Made by a program: the position numbers and the translations under genes. From positions 124,001 through 188,000 of the forward strand of contig CAZOGC010000001.1 in NCBI GenBank assembly GCA_964579505.1: 64,000 nt of DNA, written 5' to 3'. This stretch comes from JAJYSO01 sp964579505 (GTDB lineage Bacteria > Bacteroidota > Bacteroidia > Flavobacteriales > Flavobacteriaceae). This document shows positions 44,189 to 52,920 of this stretch, piece by piece (position 1 is the stretch's first letter; the number at the start of each line of letters is the position of its first letter). Under the pieces are notes generated by a model. The model worked only from the letters and a program-made list of their open reading frames with translations, was not told where the DNA came from and made no database searches.

Positions 44189-44240
44189 GTAAACCTGACA
44201 GGTTTGTCTCTCAGCGTGTGTTCAAACCTGTCAGGTTTTT
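44189..44240 (+). repeat. Palindromic CCTGACAGG hairpin repeat, second copy
   Basis: Same layout as 8476-8528: AAACCTGACAGGTTT, about 20 bases, AAACCTGTCAGGTTT, then TT. The inner bases differ slightly (GTCTCTCAGCGTGTGTTC). Confidence 0.8.
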
Positions 44241-44303
44241 ACAATGTCATGCTGAGTTTACCTGCCTGTGGTAAGCTTCTCAAAGCATAATAAAAACAGG
44301 TAA

Positions 44304-44449
44304 CATTTTGTCACACAGAGCTTGTACACTGAGCCTGTCGATGTGTGTCGATGTGCGGCAAAATGAATAAAACAATTCCTTGACAGGCCTTCCTCAGGCA
44401 GGTAAACTCGCCTTGACAACAGACATACTTAAAATTGATTTTAATTACC
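44304..44449 (-). repeat. Dispersed repeat R1 with adjoining hairpin, copy 2 (inverted)
   Basis: 44359-44449 is the reverse complement of 20165-20252 with few changes. The adjoining hairpin (44304-44365) is enlarged here by an internal GTCGATGTG duplication compared with 20246-20284. No gene is seen in this 440-base gap. Confidence 0.75.
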
Positions 44450-44472
44450 ATAAATGCACAACATGTTTTATG

Positions 44473-44480
44473 TATTTTTG
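44473..44480 (+). promoter_or_regulatory. Predicted -7 box of the guanidino hydrolase gene
   Basis: TATTTTTG matches TAnnTTTG exactly. The start codon is 16 bases further, so the leader would be about ten bases. No clear -33 box. Confidence 0.45.
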
Positions 44481-44495
44481 TATAAAATTTTTTAG

Positions 44496-45410
44496 ATGCT
44501 ATCACTTCACGTTAACGACGAAACTTCACGGTTAAAGGCGGTAATTTTAGGGCGGGCAGACAGCCAGGGTAAGGTTCCGACTATAAAAGAAGCCAATGAC
44601 CCTAAATCAGTTGAACATATTAAGGCCGGTACTTATCCTACTGAGGCTGATATGATAATCGAAATGCAAGCGGTAGAAACGGTGCTTAAAAAATATGACG
44701 TAACGGTGTATCGGCCGGAGTTAATAGAAAACTACAACCAAATTTTTAGTCGCGATATTGGGTTTGTAATAGAAGATACCTTTATCAAAGCCAATATTAT
44801 ACCGGGTAGACAGAAAGAGTTGAAAGCCATTCAATATATACTGGATCAAATAAACCCAAAAAAGGTGGTGCAATTTCCGGAAGAACTACATGTAGAAGGA
44901 GGCGATGTAATGCCGTATGGTGATTATATTTTTGTAGGAACGTATAGAGGAGAAGATTATCCCGATTATATCACGGCACGTACAAACACTAAAGCTATTG
45001 CGGCCTTGCAAGAACTATTTCCTAAAAAGATTGTAAAGTCATTTAATTTGCGCAAGTCAAATACCGACCCAAAAAACAATGCATTACATTTAGATTGCTG
45101 TTTTCAACCGGTAGGAAAAAACAAAGCTATTATTCATAAAAATGGATTCTTAGTCGAAGAAGAATACGAGTGGTTGGTTCGTAATTTTGGAAAAGAAAAC
45201 GTATTTGAAATTACCCAAGATGAGATGTATCAGATGAATAGCAATATTTTTTCTATTGCAGAAGATGTGGTCATTTCAGAAAAAAACTTTACACGTTTAA
45301 ATACGTGGTTACGCAACCAAGGCATTACAGTTGAAGAAGTGCCGTATGCCGAAATAGCCAAACAAGAAGGTTTGTTGCGTTGTTCTACGCTGCCATTGAT
45401 TAGAGAATAG
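44496..45410 (+). CDS. Dimethylargininase/arginine-deiminase-like hydrolase
   Basis: 304 residues, guanidino-group-modifying enzyme superfamily (arginine deiminase, DDAH, amidinotransferase). Likely catalytic residues: Cys296 in RCSTLPL near the C-terminus, His198 in ALHLDCC, and acidic residues in HVEGGDVMP (Glu134, Asp137); FSRDIGF (Arg86, Asp87) is another family motif. It could convert arginine or a methylarginine to citrulline; the exact substrate cannot be read from sequence. Separated from ctlX by the opposite-strand aquaporin gene. Confidence 0.8.
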   Translation: MLSLHVNDETSRLKAVILGRADSQGKVPTIKEANDPKSVEHIKAGTYPTEADMIIEMQAVETVLKKYDVTVYRPELIENYNQIFSRDIGFVIEDTFIKANIIPGRQKELKAIQYILDQINPKKVVQFPEELHVEGGDVMPYGDYIFVGTYRGEDYPDYITARTNTKAIAALQELFPKKIVKSFNLRKSNTDPKNNALHLDCCFQPVGKNKAIIHKNGFLVEEEYEWLVRNFGKENVFEITQDEMYQMNSNIFSIAEDVVISEKNFTRLNTWLRNQGITVEEVPYAEIAKQEGLLRCSTLPLIRE

Positions 45411-45420
45411 ACCCGCTATT

Positions 45421-45455
45421 AAAACAACCCCAACACAAATGCTGGGGTTGCTAAA
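45421..45455 (-). terminator. Terminator between the hydrolase and aquaporin genes
   Basis: CAACCCCA (45425-45432) pairs with TGGGGTTG (45443-45450). On the minus strand it is followed by TTTTAAT, so it mainly serves the aquaporin gene; on the plus strand only A residues follow. Confidence 0.65.
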
Positions 45456-45478
45456 AATATTTTGTAGAAGTAAACGTA

Positions 45479-46201
45479 TTAAGCTTCTTCGGTTTCTTTC
45501 TTTTCTAAAAGATATTTATAAAGAAGTGCTCCAATGAGTCCACCAGCAAGCGGGGCAACCCAAAATAACCATAATTGGTTCATGGCAGTTCCGCCTACAA
45601 AAACAGCTTGAGACAAAGCTCTAGCCGGGTTGATAGAGGCGTTTGTAATTGGAATACAAACCAAATTAGCAATAGCTAAAGCGGCACCAATAGCCAGCCC
45701 TGCAAATTTTTGATTAGCTTTTTTTGCCGTAGCTCCCATAATAATAAAGACAAAAAACAGGGTGAAAACAAATTCAGCAACAAAAGCTTTTCCTACGCCG
45801 TATGATTTTCCAAAATAAACGGGAGCATCATAAAAGTTGCTGGCAAAAGCGCCCGGAGCAGTGCTGCCTATTCCGCCATTAATATAAAAAAGAACACCAG
45901 CGGCGGCTATCCCTCCAATACATTGTGCAATAATATACGGAATGAGCTCTTTTTTAGGCATACGACCGGTTAGTGCCAAGCCTAAAGATACAGCCGGATT
46001 AAAATGCCCACCGGAAATGTGCCCGACAGCATAAATCATGCTCATTACAGAAAGTCCGAAGATAAGAGCTACTCCTAAGATAAGAATTCCGAGTTGACCG
46101 TTGCTAGAAGGGGCAATTTGCGAAGCAAAAAGAGCCCCTCCGCAACTAGCTAAGATGAGCCAAAATGTGCCAAAAAATTCGGCAAATAATCGTTTTGTCA
46201 T
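45479..46201 (-). CDS. MIP-family channel (AqpZ-like) with altered selectivity filter
   Basis: 240 residues, six membrane segments and two NPA boxes: HFNPAV (Asn68) and SINPARAL (Asn191). An ungapped fit to E. coli AqpZ puts the aromatic/Arg filter at Phe48, Asn179, Ala188 and Arg194. AqpZ has Phe43, His174, Thr183 and Arg189, so the His typical of strict water channels is Asn and the Thr is Ala. It may pass solutes other than water. Convergent with the hydrolase gene and divergent from ctlX. Confidence 0.88.
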   Translation of the reverse strand: MTKRLFAEFFGTFWLILASCGGALFASQIAPSSNGQLGILILGVALIFGLSVMSMIYAVGHISGGHFNPAVSLGLALTGRMPKKELIPYIIAQCIGGIAAAGVLFYINGGIGSTAPGAFASNFYDAPVYFGKSYGVGKAFVAEFVFTLFFVFIIMGATAKKANQKFAGLAIGAALAIANLVCIPITNASINPARALSQAVFVGGTAMNQLWLFWVAPLAGGLIGALLYKYLLEKKETEEA

Positions 46202-46374
46202 GATGTGAAGAGTTTAATTGTTTTAGTAAAAGTAATAAAAATAGTTAAAAGATGTTAATAAGTGAGTAATTAATTGAAGCATTTGTTAACTTATCAAGTG
46301 GTGTTACAGCCACATTTTGGGTATGTTTTCCGGTTTATATTGCCTATTTTTACAAACTTTAAAAGACTAAAGAT

Positions 46375-47316
46375 ATGGCGCAAATAACAGATACTATATT
46401 GATGATTCGTCCGGTAGATTATCGAATGAATGAAGAAACAGCAGTTAATAATTATTTTCAAAAAGAATTAGCGCTGAGTGCAGAAGAAATTACGCAAAAA
46501 GCACAAGCTGAATTCGATGGATTTGTCAAAAAATTGAGAGGAGTAGGCGTAAAAGTTATTGTGGTAGATGATATTAAAGAAAACCGAACTCCTGATTCTG
46601 TTTTCCCAAACAATTGGATCTCTTTTCACCAAAATGGCGATGTAGCGTTGTATCCTATGTTTGCTGAAAATAGGCGTAGAGAGCGCCGAGAAGATATCTT
46701 AGACGAGCTAGAAAAAGAGGGCTTTACAATTGAAAATGTAGTTGATTATACGGAAGCAGAGTCGTCAGATAAATTTTTAGAAGGTACCGGAAGCTTAATT
46801 TTAGATCGAATAAACCGCAAAGCTTATTGTGCTTTGTCGCCGCGTGCTGATGAAGATTTAGTAATTGAGTTTTGCGAAGATTTTGAGTACATGCCCATTA
46901 TTTTTAAGGCATACCAAACCACTGAAAACGGCGATCGAAAACAAATTTATCACACCAATGTGATGATGTGTGTAGCAGACGAGTTTGCGGTAATCTGTTT
47001 GTCTTGTATAGATAACAAAAAAGAACGACACGCTGTTATTAATAGCCTGAATGAAGACGGGAAAGAGCTAATTGAGATTACCGAAAAACAGATGCAACAT
47101 TTTGCCGGTAATATGTTACAAGTAAAAGGAGCCTTTGATAAAAAATATTTGATAATGACGGAGGTGGCTCGAAAAAGTCTTACCCAACAACAAATAACAA
47201 AAATAGAATCGTATTGTCATATTTTGAGCAGCGATTTACATGTCATTGAGACGTTGGGAGGAGGGAGCGCTCGTTGTATGATGGCTGAAGTTTTTTTACC
47301 CAAAGCAGAAAAATAA
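46375..47316 (+). CDS. ctlX: Citrulline utilization hydrolase, CtlX type
   Basis: 313 residues, guanidino-modifying superfamily. Nucleophile Cys301 in GGGSARCMMAE, His193 in YHTNVMM, Glu136 in LEGTGS and TPDSVFPNNW near 72-81. This combination fits CtlX, known in Francisella as a citrulline ureidase (citrulline to ornithine, CO2 and ammonia). Together with the upstream hydrolase it could degrade arginine to ornithine without urea. Activity is inferred from the family. Confidence 0.85.
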   Translation: MAQITDTILMIRPVDYRMNEETAVNNYFQKELALSAEEITQKAQAEFDGFVKKLRGVGVKVIVVDDIKENRTPDSVFPNNWISFHQNGDVALYPMFAENRRRERREDILDELEKEGFTIENVVDYTEAESSDKFLEGTGSLILDRINRKAYCALSPRADEDLVIEFCEDFEYMPIIFKAYQTTENGDRKQIYHTNVMMCVADEFAVICLSCIDNKKERHAVINSLNEDGKELIEITEKQMQHFAGNMLQVKGAFDKKYLIMTEVARKSLTQQQITKIESYCHILSSDLHVIETLGGGSARCMMAEVFLPKAEK

Positions 47317-47421
47317 ATAGATGTTGCGCAGTTAGAATGTGCACACTAACGCATTTGGTACAACAAGGAAGATAGAAGTTGAAATATAATTTTTTAAAAA
47401 ATACCTAAAAAAAACAGTTTT

Positions 47422-48183
47422 ATGAAAATTGTTATTTCACCAGCAAAAGCACTCGATGAAAGTAGTCCGCTGCCGCTTACGCAGTCTTCTAGCCCTCAAT
47501 TTTTTGAAGAGGCAGTAAAAATTAATGCGGTAATGAAAACAAAAACGAAGGCAGAAATAGCAGGTTTAATGAAACTTAGTGCCAACTTGGCGGCGTTAAA
47601 TTATGACCGTTATCAGCAATTTGAGCCTAATCAGCAGGCCAAAGGTGCACGCCCGGCAATGTATATGTTTAATGGAGATACCTATAAAGGCTTAGACGCT
47701 TATACCATAGTTGAAGAAAAACTGGCAACAGCTCAAGATATGTTACGTATTCTATCGGGTATGTATGGCGTGCTCAGACCACTCGATTTAATTCAACCGT
47801 ATCGGTTAGAGATGGGAACAAAATTACCCATAGGTTCAGCTAAAAATTTATATGCATTCTGGCAGCCAAAAATAACAGACGCCCTAAATACAGAAATGAA
47901 ACCGGAGGAAACCTTAATTAACTTGGCTAGTACTGAATATTTTAAAGCCCTTGATAAAACGAAACTGAATGCTTCGGTAATTACCCCTGTTTTTAAAGAC
48001 TTTAAAAACGGAAAATTGAAGGTGATTAGTTTTTATGCTAAACGCGCACGAGGAGCTATGGCGCGGTATATTATAGATAGTTTGCCGGCCTCTATAGAAG
48101 AATTAAAAAACTTTAATAGACTAGGGTATAAGTACAGCCAAACACACACAAAACGGGAAGAGGAGCCGGTTTTTGTGCGGTAA
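47422..48183 (+). CDS. yaaA: Peroxide stress protein YaaA (DUF328)
   Basis: 253 residues. Starts MKIVISPAKALDESSPLP; also KLSANLAALNYDRYQQF, MFNGDTYKGLDA, and VISFYAKRARGAMARYII near the C-terminus, all characteristic. In E. coli YaaA limits intracellular iron and protects DNA during peroxide stress. Monocistronic, with a bidirectional terminator downstream. Confidence 0.95.
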   Translation: MKIVISPAKALDESSPLPLTQSSSPQFFEEAVKINAVMKTKTKAEIAGLMKLSANLAALNYDRYQQFEPNQQAKGARPAMYMFNGDTYKGLDAYTIVEEKLATAQDMLRILSGMYGVLRPLDLIQPYRLEMGTKLPIGSAKNLYAFWQPKITDALNTEMKPEETLINLASTEYFKALDKTKLNASVITPVFKDFKNGKLKVISFYAKRARGAMARYIIDSLPASIEELKNFNRLGYKYSQTHTKREEEPVFVR

Positions 48184-48226
48184 TAAGGCAATCTAAATGA
48201 CAGCTATTTCATGACCTCAATAAAAT

Positions 48227-48252
48227 AAGGTCTTCGAAAAATCGAAGACCTT
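48227..48252. terminator. Bidirectional terminator between yaaA and the pseudogene
   Basis: AAGGTCTTCGA and TCGAAGACCTT form an 11-bp perfect stem with a 4-base loop. T-rich sequence follows on the plus strand and TTATTTTATTG on the minus strand; it separates convergent genes. Confidence 0.85.
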
Positions 48253-48276
48253 TAAAGTTTTTGATAGGGATGTTCA

Positions 48277-48751
48277 TTAGATTTTGTAGTTGAATCCCAA
48301 GCTGATTGAAGAGGCGCTACCGCCTGATTCAGAAACTGCTTTGTAACCGATGTATACTTCAAATAAATCGATTTGATACCCTATTTTTGGCTGATAATAA
48401 AAACCGCCGTCAATTCCGCTAGGTTCTAATCCAATACCATATCCTAAGTCGGCTCCGACAAATAAATTAGGAATAATACTGTATTGGGGCAGTAGCGGCA
48501 ATGGGTAAGAAAGAGATATTAGGAAAACCCTTTTTTCCCGAAAAATAGAAATACCCAACGGTAGCCCCCACTTTAAATTGTTCAGAAACAGGAGCTAAAT
48601 AAGCTATATCAGCTCCTAAAGTTAAGTCGGTAAAATCTTTAAGATCTCCTGTAGGGGCACCCATATTGACACCAATTTTAAAACCGCTGTCTTGTGCGCT
48701 AACTAGATTGAAAGTCAATCCTAATGCGATAAGCAATACGAGTTTTTTCAT
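48277..48751 (-). pseudogene. Outer-membrane beta-barrel protein, frameshifted
   Basis: The upstream reading frame encodes a signal peptide (MKKLVLLIALGLTFNLVSAQ) and the first beta-strands up to ...TAPIQYYS, then stops at 48469. A second frame, shifted by one base, continues from IPNLFVGADLGYGIGLE to SISLGFNYKI at 48277. The two halves fit a single outer-membrane protein of about 158 residues with a C-terminal strand. The shift must lie near 48470-48485, at CAGTATTATTCC on the minus strand. Either the gene is broken or there is a one-base sequence error. Confidence 0.75.
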
Positions 48752-48930
48752 ATTAATTTGATTTTTGGTTAGCCCCAAAGATAGCAAAATAATTATATTG
48801 ATTGGTAAATTTTACTTTCTGTACAGTAGATTGAAATAAATATGGCGGCTGTTTAAAAATGGATAATGGGCCTGTATTTTCGACTTTCCCTTGAACTAAA
48901 TACGTACCTTTAGGCCATTAAAAATACCTG

Positions 48931-50946
48931 ATGAATACTCCTCGAAAAAATAGATTGGCCAAAGCGTCAAGCCCTTATTTACAACAGCATGCACACAATC
49001 CGGTTGATTGGTATGAGTGGGGCGATGAGGCACTGCAAAAAGCAAAAGAAGAAGACAAGCCTATCCTGATCAGTATAGGATATTCGGCTTGTCATTGGTG
49101 CCATGTAATGGAACGCGAATCGTATAGCGATGAAGAAGTAGCACACTATATGAACACCCATTTTATAGCCATTAAGGTTGATAGAGAAGAGCGCCCGGAT
49201 CTCGATCAGATATATATTGAAGCTTCTCAATTGTTAAATGGGCATGCCGGTTGGCCATTGAATGCGTTTGTTCTTCCCGATGGACGCCCGTTTTGGGTGG
49301 GCACCTATTTTCCTAAAAAAAATTGGTTAACGGTATTGCAACAAATCAACGCGGTATACACTGACGAACGGTCGGTTGTAGAAGAGCAGGCTGCGGCTTT
49401 AACAGAAGGCGTTCGCAAAGAGCAGCTCCTTTCGGTTTCTGTCAATACTCAGAAAGATAAACAAACTTATATCAACCTGTTCGATACTTGGAAGACTAAA
49501 ATAGATTTTGAAAAAGGAGGCATGCAAGGCGCTCCTAAATTTCCGATGCCAAGTGATTGGGAATTCTTATTACAGTACCATTATCTAACAGGAAATAAAG
49601 AAGCGTTAAAAGCAGTGAATAGCACCTTAACCGCGATGGCTTTTGGGGGCATTTACGACCAACTAGGAGGCGGTTTTGCACGCTATGCAACCGATGAGAA
49701 TTGGCATGTGCCTCATTTTGAAAAAATGCTCTATGACAATGCGCAACTGGTAAGCCTGTATGCGCATGCATACCAACTTACAAAAAAACCGTTATATCAA
49801 TCAGTGGTAGAAGAAACCTTAGCGTTTGTACAACGCGAGTTGACCGGTACGAAAGGCGAATTTTATACAGCATTAAACGCAGATAGTGAAGGAGAAGAAG
49901 GAAAATATTATAGTTGGAGATCTACAGAGATTGATGAGGCCCTAGAAGAAGAAAAAGCAGCTTTGTTTAAAGCTTACTACAATGTGATTCCTTCCGGTAA
50001 TTGGGAAGACGAAAAAAACATTCTCTTTAAAAGTAGAAAAGATAGCGAATTTGCAATGGTAGTGGGGTTGCCGGAAAATATGGTAAAAATACAATTGCAT
50101 GCGGCTAAACAAAAGTTACTGGCAGTACGTAATAAACGTATTCATCCTTCAACAGATGATAAAGTTTTACTGAGTTGGAACGCATTAATGCTAAAAGCTT
50201 ATGTAGAAGCTTACCAAAGTTTACAGCAAGATGAATATCTAGAAGCGGCCCTAAAGAATGCGACCTTTATACAAGAAAATATGCAGGCCAAAACCGGAAA
50301 ACTTTATCGAAATTACAAAGACGGGAAGGCATCGATTACTGCTTTTCTAGATGATTATGCTTTCTTGGCAGAGGCCTATATAATGCTGTATCAGGCCACT
50401 TTTTCGAAGCAATGGCTTAATCGAGCCAAGAATTTGGTAGCGTATACCTGTCTTCATTTTTACGATAAAGAGAGTGGTCTTTTTTTCTATACGGCTAATG
50501 ATGCAGAGCATTTAATTGCGCGTAAGTTTACCCTTGTCGATAATGAAATACCTTCGTCTAATGCGGTTATGGCGCACAATTTGTATAAATTAGGAATGTA
50601 TTTTGACGACAAAGAATATAGGGCATTATATCAAAAAATGTGGCGAAAGATGAGTCCGCTGGTTGCGTATAATTCCATGCATTTTAGTAAATGGGCCTTG
50701 CTTTTGGGAGAAGAAAATTACCCTTCTTATCAGGTGGCAGTGATGGGAAAAGAGGCTTTTGAAAAGAGAGCAGCATTACAAAAAAACTATCTGCCCACTA
50801 CCTTGTTTATGGGGGGAGAAGTGGAAGATTTGCCGTTGCTTGAAGATAAACTAATACCCGATAAAACATGCGTATATGTGTGTAGCGATAAAACCTGTAA
50901 GCAACCCGTGCAAACAACTGAAGAAGTACTGGCACAACTAAAATAA
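48931..50946 (+). CDS. DUF255 thioredoxin-domain protein (YyaL/SSP411-like)
   Basis: 671 residues. The N-terminal thioredoxin fold (about 1-165) has ACHWCHVM with Cys54 and Cys57, a CxxC-type site, and NGHAGWPLNAFVLPDG. An alpha/alpha toroid domain follows, with GGFARYATDENWHVPHFEKMLYDNAQL and LVDNEIPSSNAVMAHNL. No signal peptide. Homologues are YyaL of Bacillus and mammalian SPATA20; the function is not established. The approximate -7 box TACCTTTA is close upstream. Confidence 0.92.
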   Translation: MNTPRKNRLAKASSPYLQQHAHNPVDWYEWGDEALQKAKEEDKPILISIGYSACHWCHVMERESYSDEEVAHYMNTHFIAIKVDREERPDLDQIYIEASQLLNGHAGWPLNAFVLPDGRPFWVGTYFPKKNWLTVLQQINAVYTDERSVVEEQAAALTEGVRKEQLLSVSVNTQKDKQTYINLFDTWKTKIDFEKGGMQGAPKFPMPSDWEFLLQYHYLTGNKEALKAVNSTLTAMAFGGIYDQLGGGFARYATDENWHVPHFEKMLYDNAQLVSLYAHAYQLTKKPLYQSVVEETLAFVQRELTGTKGEFYTALNADSEGEEGKYYSWRSTEIDEALEEEKAALFKAYYNVIPSGNWEDEKNILFKSRKDSEFAMVVGLPENMVKIQLHAAKQKLLAVRNKRIHPSTDDKVLLSWNALMLKAYVEAYQSLQQDEYLEAALKNATFIQENMQAKTGKLYRNYKDGKASITAFLDDYAFLAEAYIMLYQATFSKQWLNRAKNLVAYTCLHFYDKESGLFFYTANDAEHLIARKFTLVDNEIPSSNAVMAHNLYKLGMYFDDKEYRALYQKMWRKMSPLVAYNSMHFSKWALLLGEENYPSYQVAVMGKEAFEKRAALQKNYLPTTLFMGGEVEDLPLLEDKLIPDKTCVYVCSDKTCKQPVQTTEEVLAQLK

Positions 50947-50968
50947 AAAAGCCGGCGTTTGCCGGCTC
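50946..50968 (-). terminator. Terminator of the Cys-containing lipoprotein gene
   Basis: GCCGGC/GCCGGC stem extended by A-T pairs, loop GTTT. On the minus strand it is followed by T6; on the plus strand the T run is weak. It starts in the last base of the DUF255 gene. Confidence 0.8.
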
Positions 50969-50989
50969 TTGTTCGTATTAGAGATAAGA

Positions 50990-51460
50990 TTATCCTTCTA
51001 GTTCAACTTTTTCAACAACTAAACTTTGTACGCCATTTTTGTTGATTACTTTTCCGGTAATAGTTATGTTGTCAGCAGCGTGTTTCAATACTTTTTTATA
51101 CGCATCAGATTTTTTGTGATCTTCTACTAATAAATATACTTGTCCGTCAGCTTTACTTAAGATACCGGCCGGCAAGCCTTTGTCTAGGCATCCTTGCGCA
51201 CACATTTTGTGGCCTTGTCCTTTAGCCCCTTTTGTCATATAGCAAGACATGTCTAAGACTTCTCCTTGTATGGTAGCCACGGCACCATTTGCAGGTGTTT
51301 TCTCTTTAGCTGTGGTAGCTTGTTCAGTTTGGGCTTCTGTTTTTTGTTGTGTGTCTTGTTTTTTGGCCTGTTGGTTGCATGAAATCAGTGTAAAAACGGC
51401 TAGGAGCGAAGCCAAAAAGAAGCCTGTCATTCGCGAAAAAGGATGTTTTTGAGTTTTCAT
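50990..51460 (-). CDS. Lipoprotein with conserved Cys/His/Met cluster
   Basis: 156 residues. Signal peptide with lipobox Cys28 (LISC-NQQ), then a Gln/Lys/Thr-rich linker (about 29-58). A small C-terminal domain carries Cys73, His85, Met86, Cys87 and Cys91 (DMSCYMTK and HKMCAQGC). These could bind metal or haem, or form disulfides. No named domain recognised. No acidic export signal after the Cys, so it probably faces the periplasm. The neighbours are a CxxC thioredoxin-like protein and a CxxCH haem protein, suggesting a redox setting. Confidence 0.75.
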   Translation of the reverse strand: MKTQKHPFSRMTGFFLASLLAVFTLISCNQQAKKQDTQQKTEAQTEQATTAKEKTPANGAVATIQGEVLDMSCYMTKGAKGQGHKMCAQGCLDKGLPAGILSKADGQVYLLVEDHKKSDAYKKVLKHAADNITITGKVINKNGVQSLVVEKVELEG

Positions 51461-51651
51461 AGTGTTTAATTTTTTGTTAAAAAGTTTCGTGTAAAGCGAA
51501 TGTACAATTTATAAAAGAAAAATAAAAGTATTTAAGGGGTGAAGTTATTTTAATAGGTTGATGAGTTGATTTGAAAAAGATAGTGATATAGGTAGTTTTT
51601 GTCTTTTTTAGTTTTTAATCCTTTTGTTATATTTAGCAAAAAAATAATGAT

Positions 51652-52143
51652 ATGAAAAAAGGGGTCAAAATTCTTATTGCGGTTATAATCTTGTTGCTGA
51701 TTATTCAATTGCCTATTTTTAATCCGGCTAAAAACTATACAGAAGCCGACCCGGTTAATGCTATTACTACGGTTTATGAGGTGCCGATGGATGTGCAAAT
51801 GCATCTGTATAATGCTTGCTTTGATTGTCATTCTAACTATTCAAAATATCCGTGGTATTATCATATACAGCCTGTAAGCTGGTGGATGAGCAGCCATATA
51901 AAAGATGCGAAAAGACATCTCAATTTTTCAGAATTTGCGACATACTCGCCTAAAAGAGCGGCTCATAAGTTTCACGAAATTTATGAGGAAATGGAAAGAC
52001 AAAGCATGCCAATAGAGTCTTATAAGGTGATGCACGGTGATGTAAAACTGAGCAACGATGACTATAAAGCGGTAGCTGATTGGGCTAAGAAGATGCACGA
52101 TCAATTAGAAGCTAAGATAGACTCTGTGCAGCGAAAAGTGTAA
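51652..52143 (+). CDS. Haem-binding domain protein (single CxxCH)
   Basis: 163 residues. One N-terminal transmembrane anchor (about 5-23), then a periplasmic domain with CFDCH at 56-60, a covalent haem attachment site. The pattern CFDCHSNYSKYPWYYHIQPVSWW is that of the small haem-binding domain common in Bacteroidota. It probably carries electrons in the periplasm; the partner is unknown. Confidence 0.88.
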   Translation: MKKGVKILIAVIILLLIIQLPIFNPAKNYTEADPVNAITTVYEVPMDVQMHLYNACFDCHSNYSKYPWYYHIQPVSWWMSSHIKDAKRHLNFSEFATYSPKRAAHKFHEIYEEMERQSMPIESYKVMHGDVKLSNDDYKAVADWAKKMHDQLEAKIDSVQRKV

Positions 52144-52917
52144 TCAATCAACGGCAAAGCACACGCTGCCCAAGCCGGTAATTTGCGCTTGAATACGATC
52201 TCCGGTTGTTATAGAAACCATGGGACCAAGTGCTCCTGAAAGAATAATTTCTCCTTTCTGTAACGGGTTGCCGAGGCTATTCATTTTTTTTGCTAACCAC
52301 AACGCCGCATTCAAGGGGTTTCCTAAACAGGCTTTTCCGGTGCCTTCGGCGACAAGTTGCCCGTTTTTATGTAGTTGCATACGACAGTTTTCTAAATCGA
52401 GCTGCGTAAGTTGTATGCGTTTTTCGCCTAACACAAAATGGCTGGAAGAGGCGTTGTCAGCAATAGTATCGGTAATCTGTATGTCCCAATTTTTAATCCT
52501 ACTTCCTACAATTTCAATGGCTGCTACAGCATAGTCTATGGCGTTAATAAGTTCAGTCAACGTGATTTGAGAAGTGGTCAGGTCTTTTTTTAGTACAAAA
52601 GCTATCTCGGCTTCGGCTTTTGGTTGCATTAGCAGAGAAGAAGAGAGGATTTCTCCGTTTTTGAGTTGCATGTCATCTAACAGAACACCAAAGTCGGGTT
52701 GTTGTACGCCTAATTGTGCCTGTACTTTTTTAGAAGTTAACCCAATTTTTTTGCCCACTATTTGCCTTCCCTGTTTTAGTAATCGGTTAAGGTTAATTTG
52801 TTGAATGGCATAAGCGGTATCAATATCTTTTTTAGGCAAATACTGCCGAATGGGCGCACAAGCCTTTTTTGTTTTTTGAGCTTGGTATAAGATTTCAGCA
52901 AGTTCATCAGGAGTCAT
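52144..52917 (-). CDS. 2-keto-4-pentenoate hydratase/FAH-fold protein
   Basis: 257 residues of the MhpD-like family (fumarylacetoacetate hydrolase fold). GKKIGLTSKKVQAQLGV, QPKAEAEIAFVLKKDL (acidic metal ligands), AAIEIVGSRIKNW and EIILSGALGPMVSI are visible. The canonical reaction is water addition to 2-hydroxypenta-2,4-dienoate in meta-cleavage pathways, but no such pathway is nearby, so the substrate is open. It starts 3 bases after the M1 peptidase stop and is probably cotranscribed with it. Confidence 0.85.
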   Translation of the reverse strand: MTPDELAEILYQAQKTKKACAPIRQYLPKKDIDTAYAIQQINLNRLLKQGRQIVGKKIGLTSKKVQAQLGVQQPDFGVLLDDMQLKNGEILSSSLLMQPKAEAEIAFVLKKDLTTSQITLTELINAIDYAVAAIEIVGSRIKNWDIQITDTIADNASSSHFVLGEKRIQLTQLDLENCRMQLHKNGQLVAEGTGKACLGNPLNAALWLAKKMNSLGNPLQKGEIILSGALGPMVSITTGDRIQAQITGLGSVCFAVD

Positions 52918-52920
52918 GTA

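Noticed and set aside
42468..44240. CRISPR-like array of palindromic hairpins
   Set aside because: The hairpins are few, irregularly spaced, diverged, and separated by genes; there are no constant-length spacers and no cas genes.
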